Assembly: GCF_002020135.1 (NCBI RefSeq)
Contig: NZ_MPZS01000002.1
Coordinates: 744,001-808,000, forward strand
Length of the DNA: 64,000 nt
Origin: Thioclava marina
Lineage (GTDB): Bacteria > Pseudomonadota > Alphaproteobacteria > Rhodobacterales > Rhodobacteraceae
Direction of reading: 5' to 3'
Below the pieces are notes generated by a model, which saw only the letters and a program-made list of their open reading frames with translations, was not told the DNA's origin and did not search any database. Positions 17,711-25,519 of the stretch are shown here, in pieces. Both the position numbers and the translations under genes were made by a program. Numbering within the stretch: the first letter of the stretch is position 1; every line of letters starts with the position of its first letter.

Positions 17711-17812
17711 TTTGTGCACCCATGAACATTACATGCTCGATCATGCCCGTTGAGTTCCTAAATGCAATAGCCATCCTATAGGCCGTCAACATTGTGAACG
17801 GAGCCCTCCCCC
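17711..17812. promoter_or_regulatory. Divergent LysR/azoreductase intergenic region
   Basis: Between the two divergent starts lies CATGCTCGATCATG (17732-17745), an interrupted dyad with CATG repeated on both sides, and further on CCTATAGG, a perfect 8-base palindrome. LysR proteins usually bind a T-N11-A dyad in such gaps, so these are candidates for the operator and the azoreductase promoter region. No single site is clearly best. Confidence 0.35.
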
Positions 17813-18385
17813 ATGACCAAGATTCTCCGCATCGACAGCTCGATCAAAGGCGATGCGTCGATCAGCAAACGTCTCACCGACAAGATCGTCGACACCCTCG
17901 GCGGCGATGTCACCAGCCGCGACGCGACCAAGATCCCCGCCATCGACGGCGCGTGGATCGGCGCGGTCTACACCCCGGCCGACCAGCGCAGCGACGAGCA
18001 GAAAGCCCTGCTCACGCTCTCCGACGAGCTGATCGCGGAACTGAAAGCGGCCGATACCGTCGTGATCGGTTGCGGCGTCTACAACTTCGGCGTCACTGGC
18101 CCGCTGAAAGCATGGATCGACCAGATCTGCCGCGTCGGCGAAACCTTCCGCTACTCCGAAGCAGGCCCCGAAGGCCTCGCCGGCCCCAAGCGGGTGATCA
18201 TCGCCTACTCGTCGGGCGGCGTCCCGGTCGGCTCGGCCTTCGATTTCGCGACCCCCTATATCAAGCAGGTGCTCGGTTTCATCGGCATCACCGACGTGAC
18301 CGTGGTCGCGGCCGAGGGTGTGAACATCGACGAGGCGGCGGCGATCGCCAAGGCTGAAGAGCAGATCATTCATCTCGCAGCCTGA
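17813..18385 (+). CDS. azoR: FMN-dependent NADH azoreductase / quinone reductase
   Basis: A 190-residue flavodoxin-like protein. The start MTKILRIDSSIKGDASISKR is the phosphate-binding strand-loop of the AzoR/acyl carrier protein phosphodiesterase family. VYNFGVTGPLKAWIDQICRVGETFRY is the family signature, covering the flavin ring contact and dimer interface. It would reduce quinones and azo dyes with NADH, protecting against electrophiles. A terminator follows directly. The divergent LysR gene is its likely regulator. Confidence 0.9.
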   Translation: MTKILRIDSSIKGDASISKRLTDKIVDTLGGDVTSRDATKIPAIDGAWIGAVYTPADQRSDEQKALLTLSDELIAELKAADTVVIGCGVYNFGVTGPLKAWIDQICRVGETFRYSEAGPEGLAGPKRVIIAYSSGGVPVGSAFDFATPYIKQVLGFIGITDVTVVAAEGVNIDEAAAIAKAEEQIIHLAA

Positions 18386-18413
18386 TCCGCGCCCCTTCCT
18401 CTTCCTCCCGACT

Positions 18414-18447
18414 GGCCCCGTGGTTGACTCCGCGGGGCCTTTGTCTT
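18414..18447 (+). terminator. Intrinsic terminator after azoR
   Basis: GGCCCCG (18414-18420) pairs with CGGGGCC (18433-18439), loop of 12 bases, followed by the T-rich TTTGTCTT. It separates azoR from the ffh leader. Confidence 0.75.
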
Positions 18448-18465
18448 AATTCACGCGAGATTTCC

Positions 18466-18538
18466 CCGGAGGACGAATCCCTCCGGTCCCGGCATGCGGT
18501 CGGGATCGCCACCAGTCAGCGCGTTGCGCCCACTGGTG
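18466..18538 (+). promoter_or_regulatory. Three consecutive hairpins in the ffh leader
   Basis: Three stem-loops follow each other with almost no gap: CCGGAGG/CCTCCGG (18466-18486), TCCCG/CGGGA (18487-18505) and CACCAGT/ACTGGTG (18510-18538), the last containing an inner GCGC-GTT-GCGC stem. They end about 30 bases before the ffh ribosome site. The packing suggests a structured 5' untranslated region rather than chance pairing. I cannot match it to a known riboswitch or to 4.5S RNA by eye. Confidence 0.5.
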
Positions 18539-18580
18539 CGTTTGTCGTTTGTCCCGGCCCCAAACCTAGGAGGGTGGCCC

Positions 18581-20077
18581 ATGTTCGAAAGTCTTTCCGA
18601 ACGCCTTGGCGGCGTGTTCGACCGGCTGACCAAACAAGGCGCGCTCTCTGCCGAGGACGTGAAAACCGCATTGCGCGAAGTGCGCGTGGCGCTTCTCGAG
18701 GCCGACGTTTCGCTGCCCGTGGCGCGCCAGTTCATCAAGGCGGTCGAAGGCAAGGCGACAGGCGCTTCCGTGACCAAATCGGTCACGCCGGGCCAGCAGG
18801 TCGTGAAGATCGTCCATGACGAGCTGATCGCGATGCTCTCGGGCGACGGTCCGGCCGATGCGCTCAAGATCGACAACCCGCCCGCGCCGATCCTGATGGT
18901 CGGCCTTCAGGGCTCGGGCAAGACCACCACCACTGCGAAACTGGCCAAGCGCCTCAAGGACCGCGAAGGCAAGCGGGTGCTGATGGCCTCGCTCGACACC
19001 AACCGCCCGGCGGCGATGGAGCAGCTCGCGATCCTCGGCACGCAGATCGGCGTCGACACGCTGCCGATCGTGAAGGGCGAAAACGCGGTGCAGATCGCCA
19101 AGCGCGCCAAGCAACAGGCAACCTTCGGCGGTTATGACGTCTACATGCTCGACACCGCGGGCCGTCTGCATATCGACGAAGTGCTGATGGACGAGGTGCA
19201 GGCGGTGCGCGACGTGGCGCAGCCGCGTGAAACCCTGCTCGTGGTCGATGGCCTGACCGGTCAGGACGCCGTCAACGTCGCAACCGAGTTCGACGAGAAG
19301 GTCGGCGTCTCGGGCGTGGTGCTGACCCGGATGGATGGCGACGGCCGTGGCGGTGCGGCGCTCTCGATGCGCGCGGTCACCGGCAAGCCGATCCGCTTCG
19401 TCGGTCTGGGCGAGAAGATGGATGCGCTCGAGACCTTCGAGGCCGAGCGTATCGCGGGCCGCATCCTCGGCATGGGCGATATCGTCGCCCTGGTGGAGCG
19501 CGCGCAGGAAACGCTGGAGAAGGAACAGGCGGAGCGCATGGCCAAGCGCTTCCAGAAGGGCCTGTTCAACATGAACGACATGCGTGGCCAGCTCGAGCAG
19601 ATGCTCAAGATGGGCGGGATGCAGGGCGTCATGGGCATGATGCCGGGCATGGCGAAATACGCCAAGCAGGCCGAAGAGGCGGGCCTCAACGACAAGACGA
19701 TCCAGCACCAGATCGCGCTGATCAACTCGATGACCAAGCAGGAACGCGCCAACCCGCAGCTTCTGCAGGCGAGCCGCAAGAAGCGTATCGCTGCGGGTGC
19801 GGGCCTTGAGGTTTCCGAGCTCAACAAGCTGCTGAAGATGCACCGTCAGATGGCCGACTCGATGAAGAAGATGGCCAAGATGGGCAAGGGCGGCATGCTC
19901 AAGCAGGCGATGAAGATGATGGGCGGCAAGGGCGGCATGCCGGATCTGGCCAATATGGACCCTGCCGAGGTCGAGGCCGCGGCGAAGGCGATGGGCGGCA
20001 AGCTGCCCCCCGGCGGCCTTGGCGGTCTGGGCGGCGCGCTGCCGCCGGGCCTGTCGGGCTTCGGCAAGAAGAAGTGA
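18581..20077 (+). CDS. ffh: Signal recognition particle protein Ffh
   Basis: A 498-residue SRP54 homologue that binds signal sequences and 4.5S RNA and targets membrane proteins to FtsY. N domain 1-90; GTPase G domain with the P-loop GLQGSGKTTTTAK (108-120), then DTNRPAA, DTAGRLH and TRMDGDGRGG; Met-rich M domain from about residue 310 with repeats of MGGMQGVMGMMPGM and a Gly-rich tail ending GKKK. The ATG at 18581 is preceded by AGGAGGG; an upstream in-frame ATG at 18494 lies inside the leader hairpins and is unlikely. Confidence 0.97.
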   Translation: MFESLSERLGGVFDRLTKQGALSAEDVKTALREVRVALLEADVSLPVARQFIKAVEGKATGASVTKSVTPGQQVVKIVHDELIAMLSGDGPADALKIDNPPAPILMVGLQGSGKTTTTAKLAKRLKDREGKRVLMASLDTNRPAAMEQLAILGTQIGVDTLPIVKGENAVQIAKRAKQQATFGGYDVYMLDTAGRLHIDEVLMDEVQAVRDVAQPRETLLVVDGLTGQDAVNVATEFDEKVGVSGVVLTRMDGDGRGGAALSMRAVTGKPIRFVGLGEKMDALETFEAERIAGRILGMGDIVALVERAQETLEKEQAERMAKRFQKGLFNMNDMRGQLEQMLKMGGMQGVMGMMPGMAKYAKQAEEAGLNDKTIQHQIALINSMTKQERANPQLLQASRKKRIAAGAGLEVSELNKLLKMHRQMADSMKKMAKMGKGGMLKQAMKMMGGKGGMPDLANMDPAEVEAAAKAMGGKLPPGGLGGLGGALPPGLSGFGKKK

Positions 20078-20081
20078 TCCG

Positions 20082-20624
20082 ATGACCGTCGCGCTCTCCC
20101 CCACCCCGACCCTCGAGACCGAGCGTCTCGTGCTCCGCGCCCCGCAGGCGCGGGACTGGGAGGCATGGCGCGACTTCTATCTCTCCGAACGCGGCCACTG
20201 GTTCCGTCCGGTGAAGAACCCCACCCCCGAGGATGCGTGGCGCAGCTTCGCCGCGATCACCGGCCATTGGGTTCTGCGCGGCTGGGGCATGTTCATCATG
20301 ACCGAGCGTGGCTCGGATCAGGGCTTCGGCGCGCTCGGTCCCTGGATGCCCGAGAGCTGGCCCGAGGCGGAAATCGCCTGGTCGGTCTGGTCGCAGGACG
20401 CCGAGGGCAAAGGCTATGTCGCCGAGGCCGCGCGCGCGGTGATCGCCCATGCGTTCCGGGACCTGAACTGGTCCACCGCCGTCAGCTATATCGACCCGAA
20501 CAACACCCGCTCGGCCGCATTGGCCGAGCGTCTGGGCGCCCGCCCCGACCCGGGTGCCGCCCATCCGGGCGAGCCGCCGATCGTGGTCTGGCGCCACCCC
20601 CAACCGCAGGAGGCCATGGCATGA
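20082..20624 (+). CDS. GNAT-family N-acetyltransferase (RimJ/RimL type)
   Basis: A 180-residue acetyltransferase beginning with the RimJ/RimL-type pattern TPTLETERLVLRAPQARDWE. Motif A is present as AEGKGYVAEAARAVIAHAF, the acetyl-CoA pyrophosphate loop, and the C-terminal VSYIDPNNTRSAALAERLGA is the usual N-x-x-S-x-x-L segment. Substrate unknown. It starts four bases after ffh and its stop overlaps the next start, so it belongs to the ffh-rpsP transcript. Confidence 0.88.
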   Translation: MTVALSPTPTLETERLVLRAPQARDWEAWRDFYLSERGHWFRPVKNPTPEDAWRSFAAITGHWVLRGWGMFIMTERGSDQGFGALGPWMPESWPEAEIAWSVWSQDAEGKGYVAEAARAVIAHAFRDLNWSTAVSYIDPNNTRSAALAERLGARPDPGAAHPGEPPIVVWRHPQPQEAMA

Positions 20625-20917
20625 GCGACGCAACCATCCGTGCCGCAGAGCTTCTGAAGGAACATCGCGACAGCATCGACCGGCTCGATGCGGTCCTGAT
20701 CTGGACGCTGGCCGAACGCTTTGCCCAGACCAAGGCCGTGGGCAAGCTCAAGGCCGAGCACGCGCTCCCGCCCTCCGATCCCGCGCGCGAAGAACAACAG
20801 ATCGCGCGGCTCGAGAAACTGGCGCTCGATTCCGGCCTCGACCCGGAATTCGCCAAGAAATTCCTGAACTTCGTGATTTCGGAAGTGATCCGTCACCACG
20901 AGAAATTCCAGAAATGA
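20621..20917 (+). CDS. Chorismate mutase, AroQ class
   Basis: A 98-residue all-helical protein aligning end to end with the E. coli AroQ domain. Equivalents of catalytic residues are visible: Arg in HRDSIDRLD (R16), Arg in LAERF (R32), Lys in VGKLK (K43), and Asp/Arg/Glu in SDPAREEQ (D52, R55, E56). The position of E. coli Gln88 appears to be His here. It would convert chorismate to prephenate for Phe/Tyr synthesis. It is coupled by ATGA overlap to the GNAT gene and sits just before rpsP. A second AroQ-like protein is encoded at 57623-57928. Confidence 0.88.
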   Translation: MSDATIRAAELLKEHRDSIDRLDAVLIWTLAERFAQTKAVGKLKAEHALPPSDPAREEQQIARLEKLALDSGLDPEFAKKFLNFVISEVIRHHEKFQK

Positions 20918-20963
20918 CGGGCCAGACGGCCCGCTCACCAGCCATCCAAAGGAGATAACTGTC

Positions 20964-21350
20964 ATGGCTATGAAGATCCGCCTCGCCCGTGGGGGCTCCA
21001 AGAAGCGTCCGTTCTACTCGATCGTCGCCTCCGACTCGCGCATGCCGCGTGACGGCCGCTTCATCGAGAAGCTGGGCACCTACAACCCGCTGCTGCCGAA
21101 AGACAGCGAAGAGCGCGTGAAGATGAACATGGAGCGCGTGAAGTACTGGCTGAGCCAGGGCGCCCAGCCGACCGACCGTATCGCCCGCTTCCTCGAAGCC
21201 GCTGGCGAGATGGACAAGCAGGAACGCGCCAACATGAAGAAAGCCGTCCCGGGCAAGAAAGCTCAGGAACGCGCCGAAGAGAAGGCCGCGAAAGCTGCCG
21301 AGGCCGCCGAAGCGGCTGCCGCTCCGGCTGAGGCTGCCGCGGAAGAATAA
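20964..21350 (+). CDS. rpsP: 30S ribosomal protein S16
   Basis: A 128-residue S16. The core [19 protein letters not shown] and [13 protein letters not shown] are unmistakable. The protein is about 45 residues longer than the E. coli form, with a C-terminal tail of Ala, Glu and Lys repeats from about residue 97, as in other alphaproteobacteria. A strong ribosome site AAAGGAG precedes the start. It opens the rpsP-rimM-trmD-rplS block. Confidence 0.97.
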   Translation: MAMKIRLARGGSKKRPFYSIVASDSRMPRDGRFIEKLGTYNPLLPKDSEERVKMNMERVKYWLSQGAQPTDRIARFLEAAGEMDKQERANMKKAVPGKKAQERAEEKAAKAAEAAEAAAAPAEAAAEE

Positions 21351-21375
21351 TCCGCCAGTACGGTGGATGGCTGGC

Positions 21376-21402
21376 GGGCCGGGCGCTTTTTGCGTCCGGC
21401 CC
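21376..21402 (+). terminator. Strong hairpin between rpsP and rimM
   Basis: An 11-base-pair stem with one G-T wobble, GGGCCGGGCGC pairing with GCGTCCGGCCC, closed by a five-T loop. No T-run follows the stem, so it is more likely a processing or attenuation site that lowers rimM relative to rpsP than a full terminator. Confidence 0.5.
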
Positions 21403-21445
21403 CTGCCCCTTTCAGGACCGCCTTTCTCAGGATCAGGAGTATCGC

Positions 21446-21955
21446 ATGACCCTTCCCGACCGTGTCTGTGTCGGCGCCATCGCCGGAGCGTTCGGTGTGC
21501 AGGGCGAGGTGCGCCTGAAAAGCTTCTGCGCCGAGCCCGAGGATATCGTGGATTACGCGCCGCTTTACACCGAGGATGGCAGCCGCAGTTTCGATGTTAC
21601 GCTGACCCGCCCGCTCAAGAACGGGCTGGGCGTGCGCCTTTCGGGCGTCGCGACCAAGGAACAGGCCGATGCGCTGCGCGGCGTGACGCTCTGGACCGCG
21701 CGGGAGAACCTGCCCTCGCTGCCCGATGACGAATTCTATCACGCCGATCTGATCGGCCTCGAAGTGGTCGATACCGGAGGCGCAAGGCTCGGTACGGTGC
21801 GCGCGGTGCACAATCACGGCGCGGGTGACATCCTCGAGATCTTCACCCCGGGCCGCAAGCAGGCACTGCTGCTTCCCTTCACCAAGGCCGCCGTGCCAAC
21901 TGTCGACCTCTCCGCAGGCCGCATCGTCGCCGACCCGCCCGAGGAGATGCAATGA
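21446..21955 (+). CDS. rimM: Ribosome maturation factor RimM
   Basis: A 169-residue protein with an N-terminal RimM barrel ([21 protein letters not shown]) and a C-terminal PRC-type barrel ([13 protein letters not shown]...[18 protein letters not shown]). It assists 30S head assembly around S19. The LPF.KAAVP-VD ending is typical. It starts 95 bases after rpsP, past a hairpin, and overlaps the next gene by four bases. Confidence 0.96.
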   Translation: MTLPDRVCVGAIAGAFGVQGEVRLKSFCAEPEDIVDYAPLYTEDGSRSFDVTLTRPLKNGLGVRLSGVATKEQADALRGVTLWTARENLPSLPDDEFYHADLIGLEVVDTGGARLGTVRAVHNHGAGDILEIFTPGRKQALLLPFTKAAVPTVDLSAGRIVADPPEEMQ

Positions 21956-22788
21956 CGCGGATCCTGCTGCATCTTGGCTTTCACAAATGCGCCACGAGCA
22001 GCGCGCAGGCTTTCCTGCACGAGAACCGCGAACGGATCTGGCCGACCTGTGCCCTCGCCCTGCCCTACCGGCTCCGCCCCATCGCCAACAAGGTGTTCTG
22101 GTATCGCTTCGAGCGCGACGAGGCGGCGCTGGCCGATCTGCACGCAAGCATGCGCGCCTTCATCAGAGATCTGAACCTCACGCCCAACCGCAATCTCATC
22201 CTGAGCAGCGAGAACCTGTTGGGACAGATGCCGCTGGGCACGCTCGACGAGCCCTACCCGATCGCGGTGCCGGTTGTGCGCGCATTGACCTCCGCTTTCG
22301 AGGCGATCGCCTGGCCCTGCGAATTGACTGTCTATTTCTCGACCCGCGCGCACGATGACTGGATACGCAGTGTCTGGGGGCATCAGGCACGCAAGCGGCG
22401 CAACGTGCGGATTACCGACGATCTGGAGACCTTCCGCGCCCGGCTCTCGAAGGTCAGCTTGCACGATCAGCTCGCCCGGATCCGCGCCGCACTTCCGGAT
22501 CTGCATATCGTAAGCGAAGATATCGACGCGCTCGCGGGCGCCCCTTTCGGAGTGGCCCAGCCGTTTGTCGATTTTCTGCGTCTGCCGCCTGCGAAGCTGG
22601 CCGAATTCACCCCGCCGCCCCGCGCCAATCAAGGACCGGGGCTTGCGCTCGCCGAGCAGCTGATCGAGCTGAACCGAAGCGATCTGGATCCCGATGCGCT
22701 GCATGCGGCGAAGGACGCGCTGATCGGCGCGCATTTCGGCTCTGCTCAAGAGCTGGACGATGACGAGGAAGAGCAGGTTTCAAGATGA
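21952..22788 (+). CDS. Sulfotransferase-like P-loop protein
   Basis: A 278-residue protein resembling PAPS-dependent sulfotransferases. [11 protein letters not shown] (9-19) fits the 5'-phosphosulfate loop (canonical KxGTTxxx), and [11 protein letters not shown] (130-140) gives the Arg-x7-Ser pair expected of the 3'-phosphate site. The C-terminus is acidic (DDDEEEQ). The ATG overlaps the rimM stop and the stop overlaps the trmD start, so it is co-translated with two RNA-maturation genes. The substrate is unknown; a capsule, lipid or RNA target cannot be told apart. The fold assignment is by motif only. Confidence 0.65.
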   Translation: MTRILLHLGFHKCATSSAQAFLHENRERIWPTCALALPYRLRPIANKVFWYRFERDEAALADLHASMRAFIRDLNLTPNRNLILSSENLLGQMPLGTLDEPYPIAVPVVRALTSAFEAIAWPCELTVYFSTRAHDDWIRSVWGHQARKRRNVRITDDLETFRARLSKVSLHDQLARIRAALPDLHIVSEDIDALAGAPFGVAQPFVDFLRLPPAKLAEFTPPPRANQGPGLALAEQLIELNRSDLDPDALHAAKDALIGAHFGSAQELDDDEEEQVSR

Positions 22789-23594
22789 GTGACGACAAAC
22801 CCACCCTCGCGACGAAATCCCACGGTCGGCTGAGCATTTCCGCCTCGCGCAAGCCGCGCACTCTGATGGAGGAACCCGCGCGGGTGAAGGGCGCGTGGAC
22901 GGCGAAGATCGTCACCCTCTTTCCCGATGCCTTCCCCGGCACGCTGGGGCTGAGCCTTCTGGGCCGCGCGCGCGATCTGGGGCTCTGGGCGCTGGAAACC
23001 ATCGACCTGCGCCCCTTCGGTATCGGCAAGCACCGCAATGTCGACGACACCCCCGCAGGCGGCGGCGCGGGCATGGTGCTGCGCGCCGACGTGGTGGGCG
23101 CGGCACTGAGCGAGGCCGCAATCGGCACACCCGAGGACCGCGCTCGCTGGCCGGTCATCTATCTCTCCCCGCGCGGCAAGCCCTTCGATCAGACGATGGC
23201 GCGCCGCTTCGCCGAGGCCGAGGGCATGACGCTTCTTTGCGGGCGGTTCGAGGGCGTGGACGAGCGCGTGCTGGAACATTTCGGCGTCGAGGAAGTCTCG
23301 ATCGGCGATTTCGTCCTGACGGGGGGCGAAGTGGCCGCTCAGGTGCTGATCGACGCCACCGTGCGGCTGATCCCGGGCGTGTTGGGCAATGCCGAGAGCG
23401 CCGTGGAGGAAAGCCATTCCAGCGGCCTTCTGGAGCACCCCCAATACACCCGCCCCGCCGAATGGGAGGGCCGTTTGATCCCCGAAGTGCTGACCTCAGG
23501 CAACCACAAGAAGATCGAAGACTGGCGCCGCGAGATGAGCGAGAAGCTGACGCAGGAGCGGCGGCCGGATCTGTGGGAGAGGCGTGGGGGGTGA
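22785..23594 (+). CDS. trmD: tRNA (guanine-N1)-methyltransferase TrmD
   Basis: A 269-residue knotted SPOUT methyltransferase making m1G37 in tRNAs reading CNN codons. The family core begins at AKIVTLFPDAFPG (40-52) after a basic N-terminal extension of about 38 residues. Key segments are DTPAGGGAGMVLR (88-100), CGRFEGVDERV and EVSIGDFVLTGGE, which form the knot and SAM site. It overlaps the sulfotransferase-like gene. The usual partner rplS is displaced more than 1 kb downstream by an inverted abiV gene. Confidence 0.97.
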   Translation: MSDDKPTLATKSHGRLSISASRKPRTLMEEPARVKGAWTAKIVTLFPDAFPGTLGLSLLGRARDLGLWALETIDLRPFGIGKHRNVDDTPAGGGAGMVLRADVVGAALSEAAIGTPEDRARWPVIYLSPRGKPFDQTMARRFAEAEGMTLLCGRFEGVDERVLEHFGVEEVSIGDFVLTGGEVAAQVLIDATVRLIPGVLGNAESAVEESHSSGLLEHPQYTRPAEWEGRLIPEVLTSGNHKKIEDWRREMSEKLTQERRPDLWERRGG

Positions 23595-23652
23595 GGGCGG
23601 CTCAGAGCCCTTTGCCGGGTTCAGAGCTTGCAGCACGAACTACAACAATCGT

Positions 23653-24360
23653 TTACGGCACAGTACGGAACAGCGTACCAGTCTCGATGTGATCCCGCTC
23701 ATATCCGAGCACCGCTTCCGCGATGTCTTGCTGGCCTGCTTCTAATCGCGAGATGTAATACCACCAAAAGTCTTCCTTTTTCAGCATCTCTCGAAACTTG
23801 GCGGACTTCATTGTGAAAAGGCGATCCTGAGCTGTCGTGAACTTGGCTGGTGTTTTATCGATCATGTGGCGGCGTGCATACGCGAGGCAGTTCTCGGCGA
23901 GCCTGACACAGTCCCGAGCGGCACCATCGCGGACAACCTCGCGCGGCGTCTGCACACGATCCGGGTCGGTACGCAACTCACTGTACATCGACGGTTCGCG
24001 CCCTTGCTTAACGTGAAAGATTAGATCAAGCGCCACTTGCAGCGCACCACGCGTATCCGGGCTGCTCAGGGCCCATGTACTAAGTGCGTAGTTTATCTTC
24101 GCCCCATGGTTTTCCATCGACTTCTTCAGTCTCGCGCAGACCGCAGGATCGGTCAGGTTCCGGTTCTGTGCATCGAAAGCGAGGAGAGCCTTGCCCACCT
24201 CCTCAACACAGGCCACACCCAAGAAGTATGCCCGCGCCATGTGGTCGTGGTCACGTAAGATCGTGGCTTCATTGAGCAGTTCATCTGCGTTGTGAAGAGC
24301 GCCTTCGCTGTAAAGGCGCAGAAGCGTTGGTGTCAGTTTCGGCAGCTGCTGCGAACCCAT
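23653..24360 (-). CDS. AbiV-family abortive infection protein
   Basis: A 235-residue protein matching the AbiV family, a HEPN-type group implicated in abortive phage infection in Lactococcus. The segment ARAYFLGVACVEEVGKALLAF (about residues 42-62) and the following NHGAKI correspond to the family core; the rest is helical and basic. The ATG at 24360 has AGGAG five bases upstream; open frame beyond that to 24723 crosses the rplS start and is not credible. It is reversed between trmD and rplS and lower in GC: a hand count of bases 24001-24060 gives 33/60, against 48/60 for 23041-23100 in trmD. These are signs of acquisition. Confidence 0.8.
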   Translation of the reverse strand: MGSQQLPKLTPTLLRLYSEGALHNADELLNEATILRDHDHMARAYFLGVACVEEVGKALLAFDAQNRNLTDPAVCARLKKSMENHGAKINYALSTWALSSPDTRGALQVALDLIFHVKQGREPSMYSELRTDPDRVQTPREVVRDGAARDCVRLAENCLAYARRHMIDKTPAKFTTAQDRLFTMKSAKFREMLKKEDFWWYYISRLEAGQQDIAEAVLGYERDHIETGTLFRTVP

Positions 24361-24707
24361 GGATACTCCTGAGTTTAGAAAATACGGAGACCATATATGA
24401 GGTCGGGACGCCCGTCTCGCCCCACAGGCAAACCCGCGACCTCCCCCACTTCCCCCTTGATCCACACCCCATTTCCCCTTAATACGCGCGGGTCCGGACC
24501 GGAATCGGCCCTCGGACCCTTTTGCTGTTGCCCGGCGATGCCTTCTTCGGCCCGCCATCAGGCCCGGCAAAGGGCGCAAAAGCGAAAGACGACCTGAACC
24601 CTCCCGCGGGCGCGACCCTGAAAAGGCGACCGGACCCGGCGAAGACGCGGAGCTCTGAGGCGGCGAAACCTTCACGGAAAAAACCGTGAGCATCGAAAGG
24701 AAAAGCG
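24361..24707. promoter_or_regulatory. Divergent abiV/rplS intergenic region
   Basis: The 347 bases hold no gene I can support. Toward rplS there is a possible promoter, TTGATC (24457-24462), 17-base gap, TAATAC (24480-24485), which would explain how rplS is expressed although it is cut off from trmD. A small hairpin TCACGG-N6-CCGTGA (24672-24689) with an all-A loop lies just before the rplS ribosome site and may modulate translation. Toward abiV the strand is unusually purine-rich and contains CATATATG about 40 bases before its start. Confidence 0.35.
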
Positions 24708-25085
24708 ATGAACCTGATCGCACAGATCGAGGCGGAGCAGATCGCCAGCCTCGGCAAGACCATCCCGGATTTCAAAGCCGGCGACACCATCCGCGTTGGC
24801 TACAAAGTCACCGAAGGCACCCGTTCGCGCGTGCAGGCCTATGAGGGCGTCTGCATCGCCCGCAAGGGCGGCGACACGCTGGCGGCGTCGTTCACCGTGC
24901 GCAAGATCTCCTTCGGCGAAGGCGTGGAGCGTGTGTTCCCGCTCTACTCGACCAACATCGACTCGATCGAAGTGGTCCGCCGTGGCCGCGTGCGTCGCGC
25001 GAAGCTGTACTACCTGCGTTCGCGTCGCGGCAAATCGGCCCGTATCGCCGAAGACACCACCTACAAACCCAAAGCCGACGCGTAA
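24708..25085 (+). CDS. rplS: 50S ribosomal protein L19
   Basis: A 125-residue L19 located at the 30S-50S interface. The diagnostic segments are [33 protein letters not shown] and the C-terminal [23 protein letters not shown]. Length is normal. GAAAGGA before the start is a good ribosome site. It is followed 11 bases later by rpmE and the pair ends in an intrinsic terminator. Confidence 0.97.
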   Translation: MNLIAQIEAEQIASLGKTIPDFKAGDTIRVGYKVTEGTRSRVQAYEGVCIARKGGDTLAASFTVRKISFGEGVERVFPLYSTNIDSIEVVRRGRVRRAKLYYLRSRRGKSARIAEDTTYKPKADA

Positions 25086-25096
25086 GGAGCGGGACT

Positions 25097-25318
25097 ATGA
25101 AAGCGGAAATCCATCCCGACTACCACATGATCACCGTCAAGATGACCGACGGCACCGAGTACCAGACCCGTTCGACCTGGGGCAAGGAAGGCGACACGAT
25201 GACGCTCGACATCGACCCGACCTCGCACCCGGCCTGGACCGGCGGCTCGTCGCGCCTGATGGACACCGGTGGCCGTGTGTCGAAGTTCAAGAACAAATAT
25301 GCGGGTCTCGGCTTCTGA
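25097..25318 (+). CDS. rpmE: 50S ribosomal protein L31, cysteine-free type
   Basis: A 73-residue L31 ([38 protein letters not shown]). The CxxC zinc ligands of the zinc-binding L31 form are absent; there is no cysteine at all, so this is the zinc-independent form. A clear AAGGAG site precedes the ATG. Confidence 0.96.
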   Translation: MKAEIHPDYHMITVKMTDGTEYQTRSTWGKEGDTMTLDIDPTSHPAWTGGSSRLMDTGGRVSKFKNKYAGLGF

Positions 25319-25344
25319 GCCTGAGCAGCATGACCGTTACAGAA

Positions 25345-25370
25345 AAGGGCGCCTTCGGGGCGCCCTTTTT
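25345..25370 (+). terminator. Intrinsic terminator after rpmE
   Basis: GGGCGCC (25347-25353) pairs with GGCGCCC (25359-25365) around a TTCGG loop and is followed by five T residues. It closes the rplS-rpmE unit. Confidence 0.85.
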
Positions 25371-25519
25371 CATTGCGCGCTTTGCCGTGCGGTGCGCTGA
25401 TCCCCGGCGCCTCAATGCCGCGCGGGCGCTCGCCAGCATATACTGGTCGCGCCCCCTAGCCCTCCCCTCGATTCCCTAGTAAACCCGCGCCCAAACCGCT
25501 TACACGCAAGAGGGTCTTC

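Noticed and set aside
18448-18580. 4.5S SRP RNA gene upstream of ffh
   Set aside because: The conserved SRP Alu/S-domain core with its GGAAG-type tetraloop region is absent; the hairpins fit a leader instead.
24361-24723. N-terminal extension of the AbiV protein up to 24723
   Set aside because: It would overlap the rplS start antisense, and a good AGGAG ribosome site precedes the ATG at 24360.
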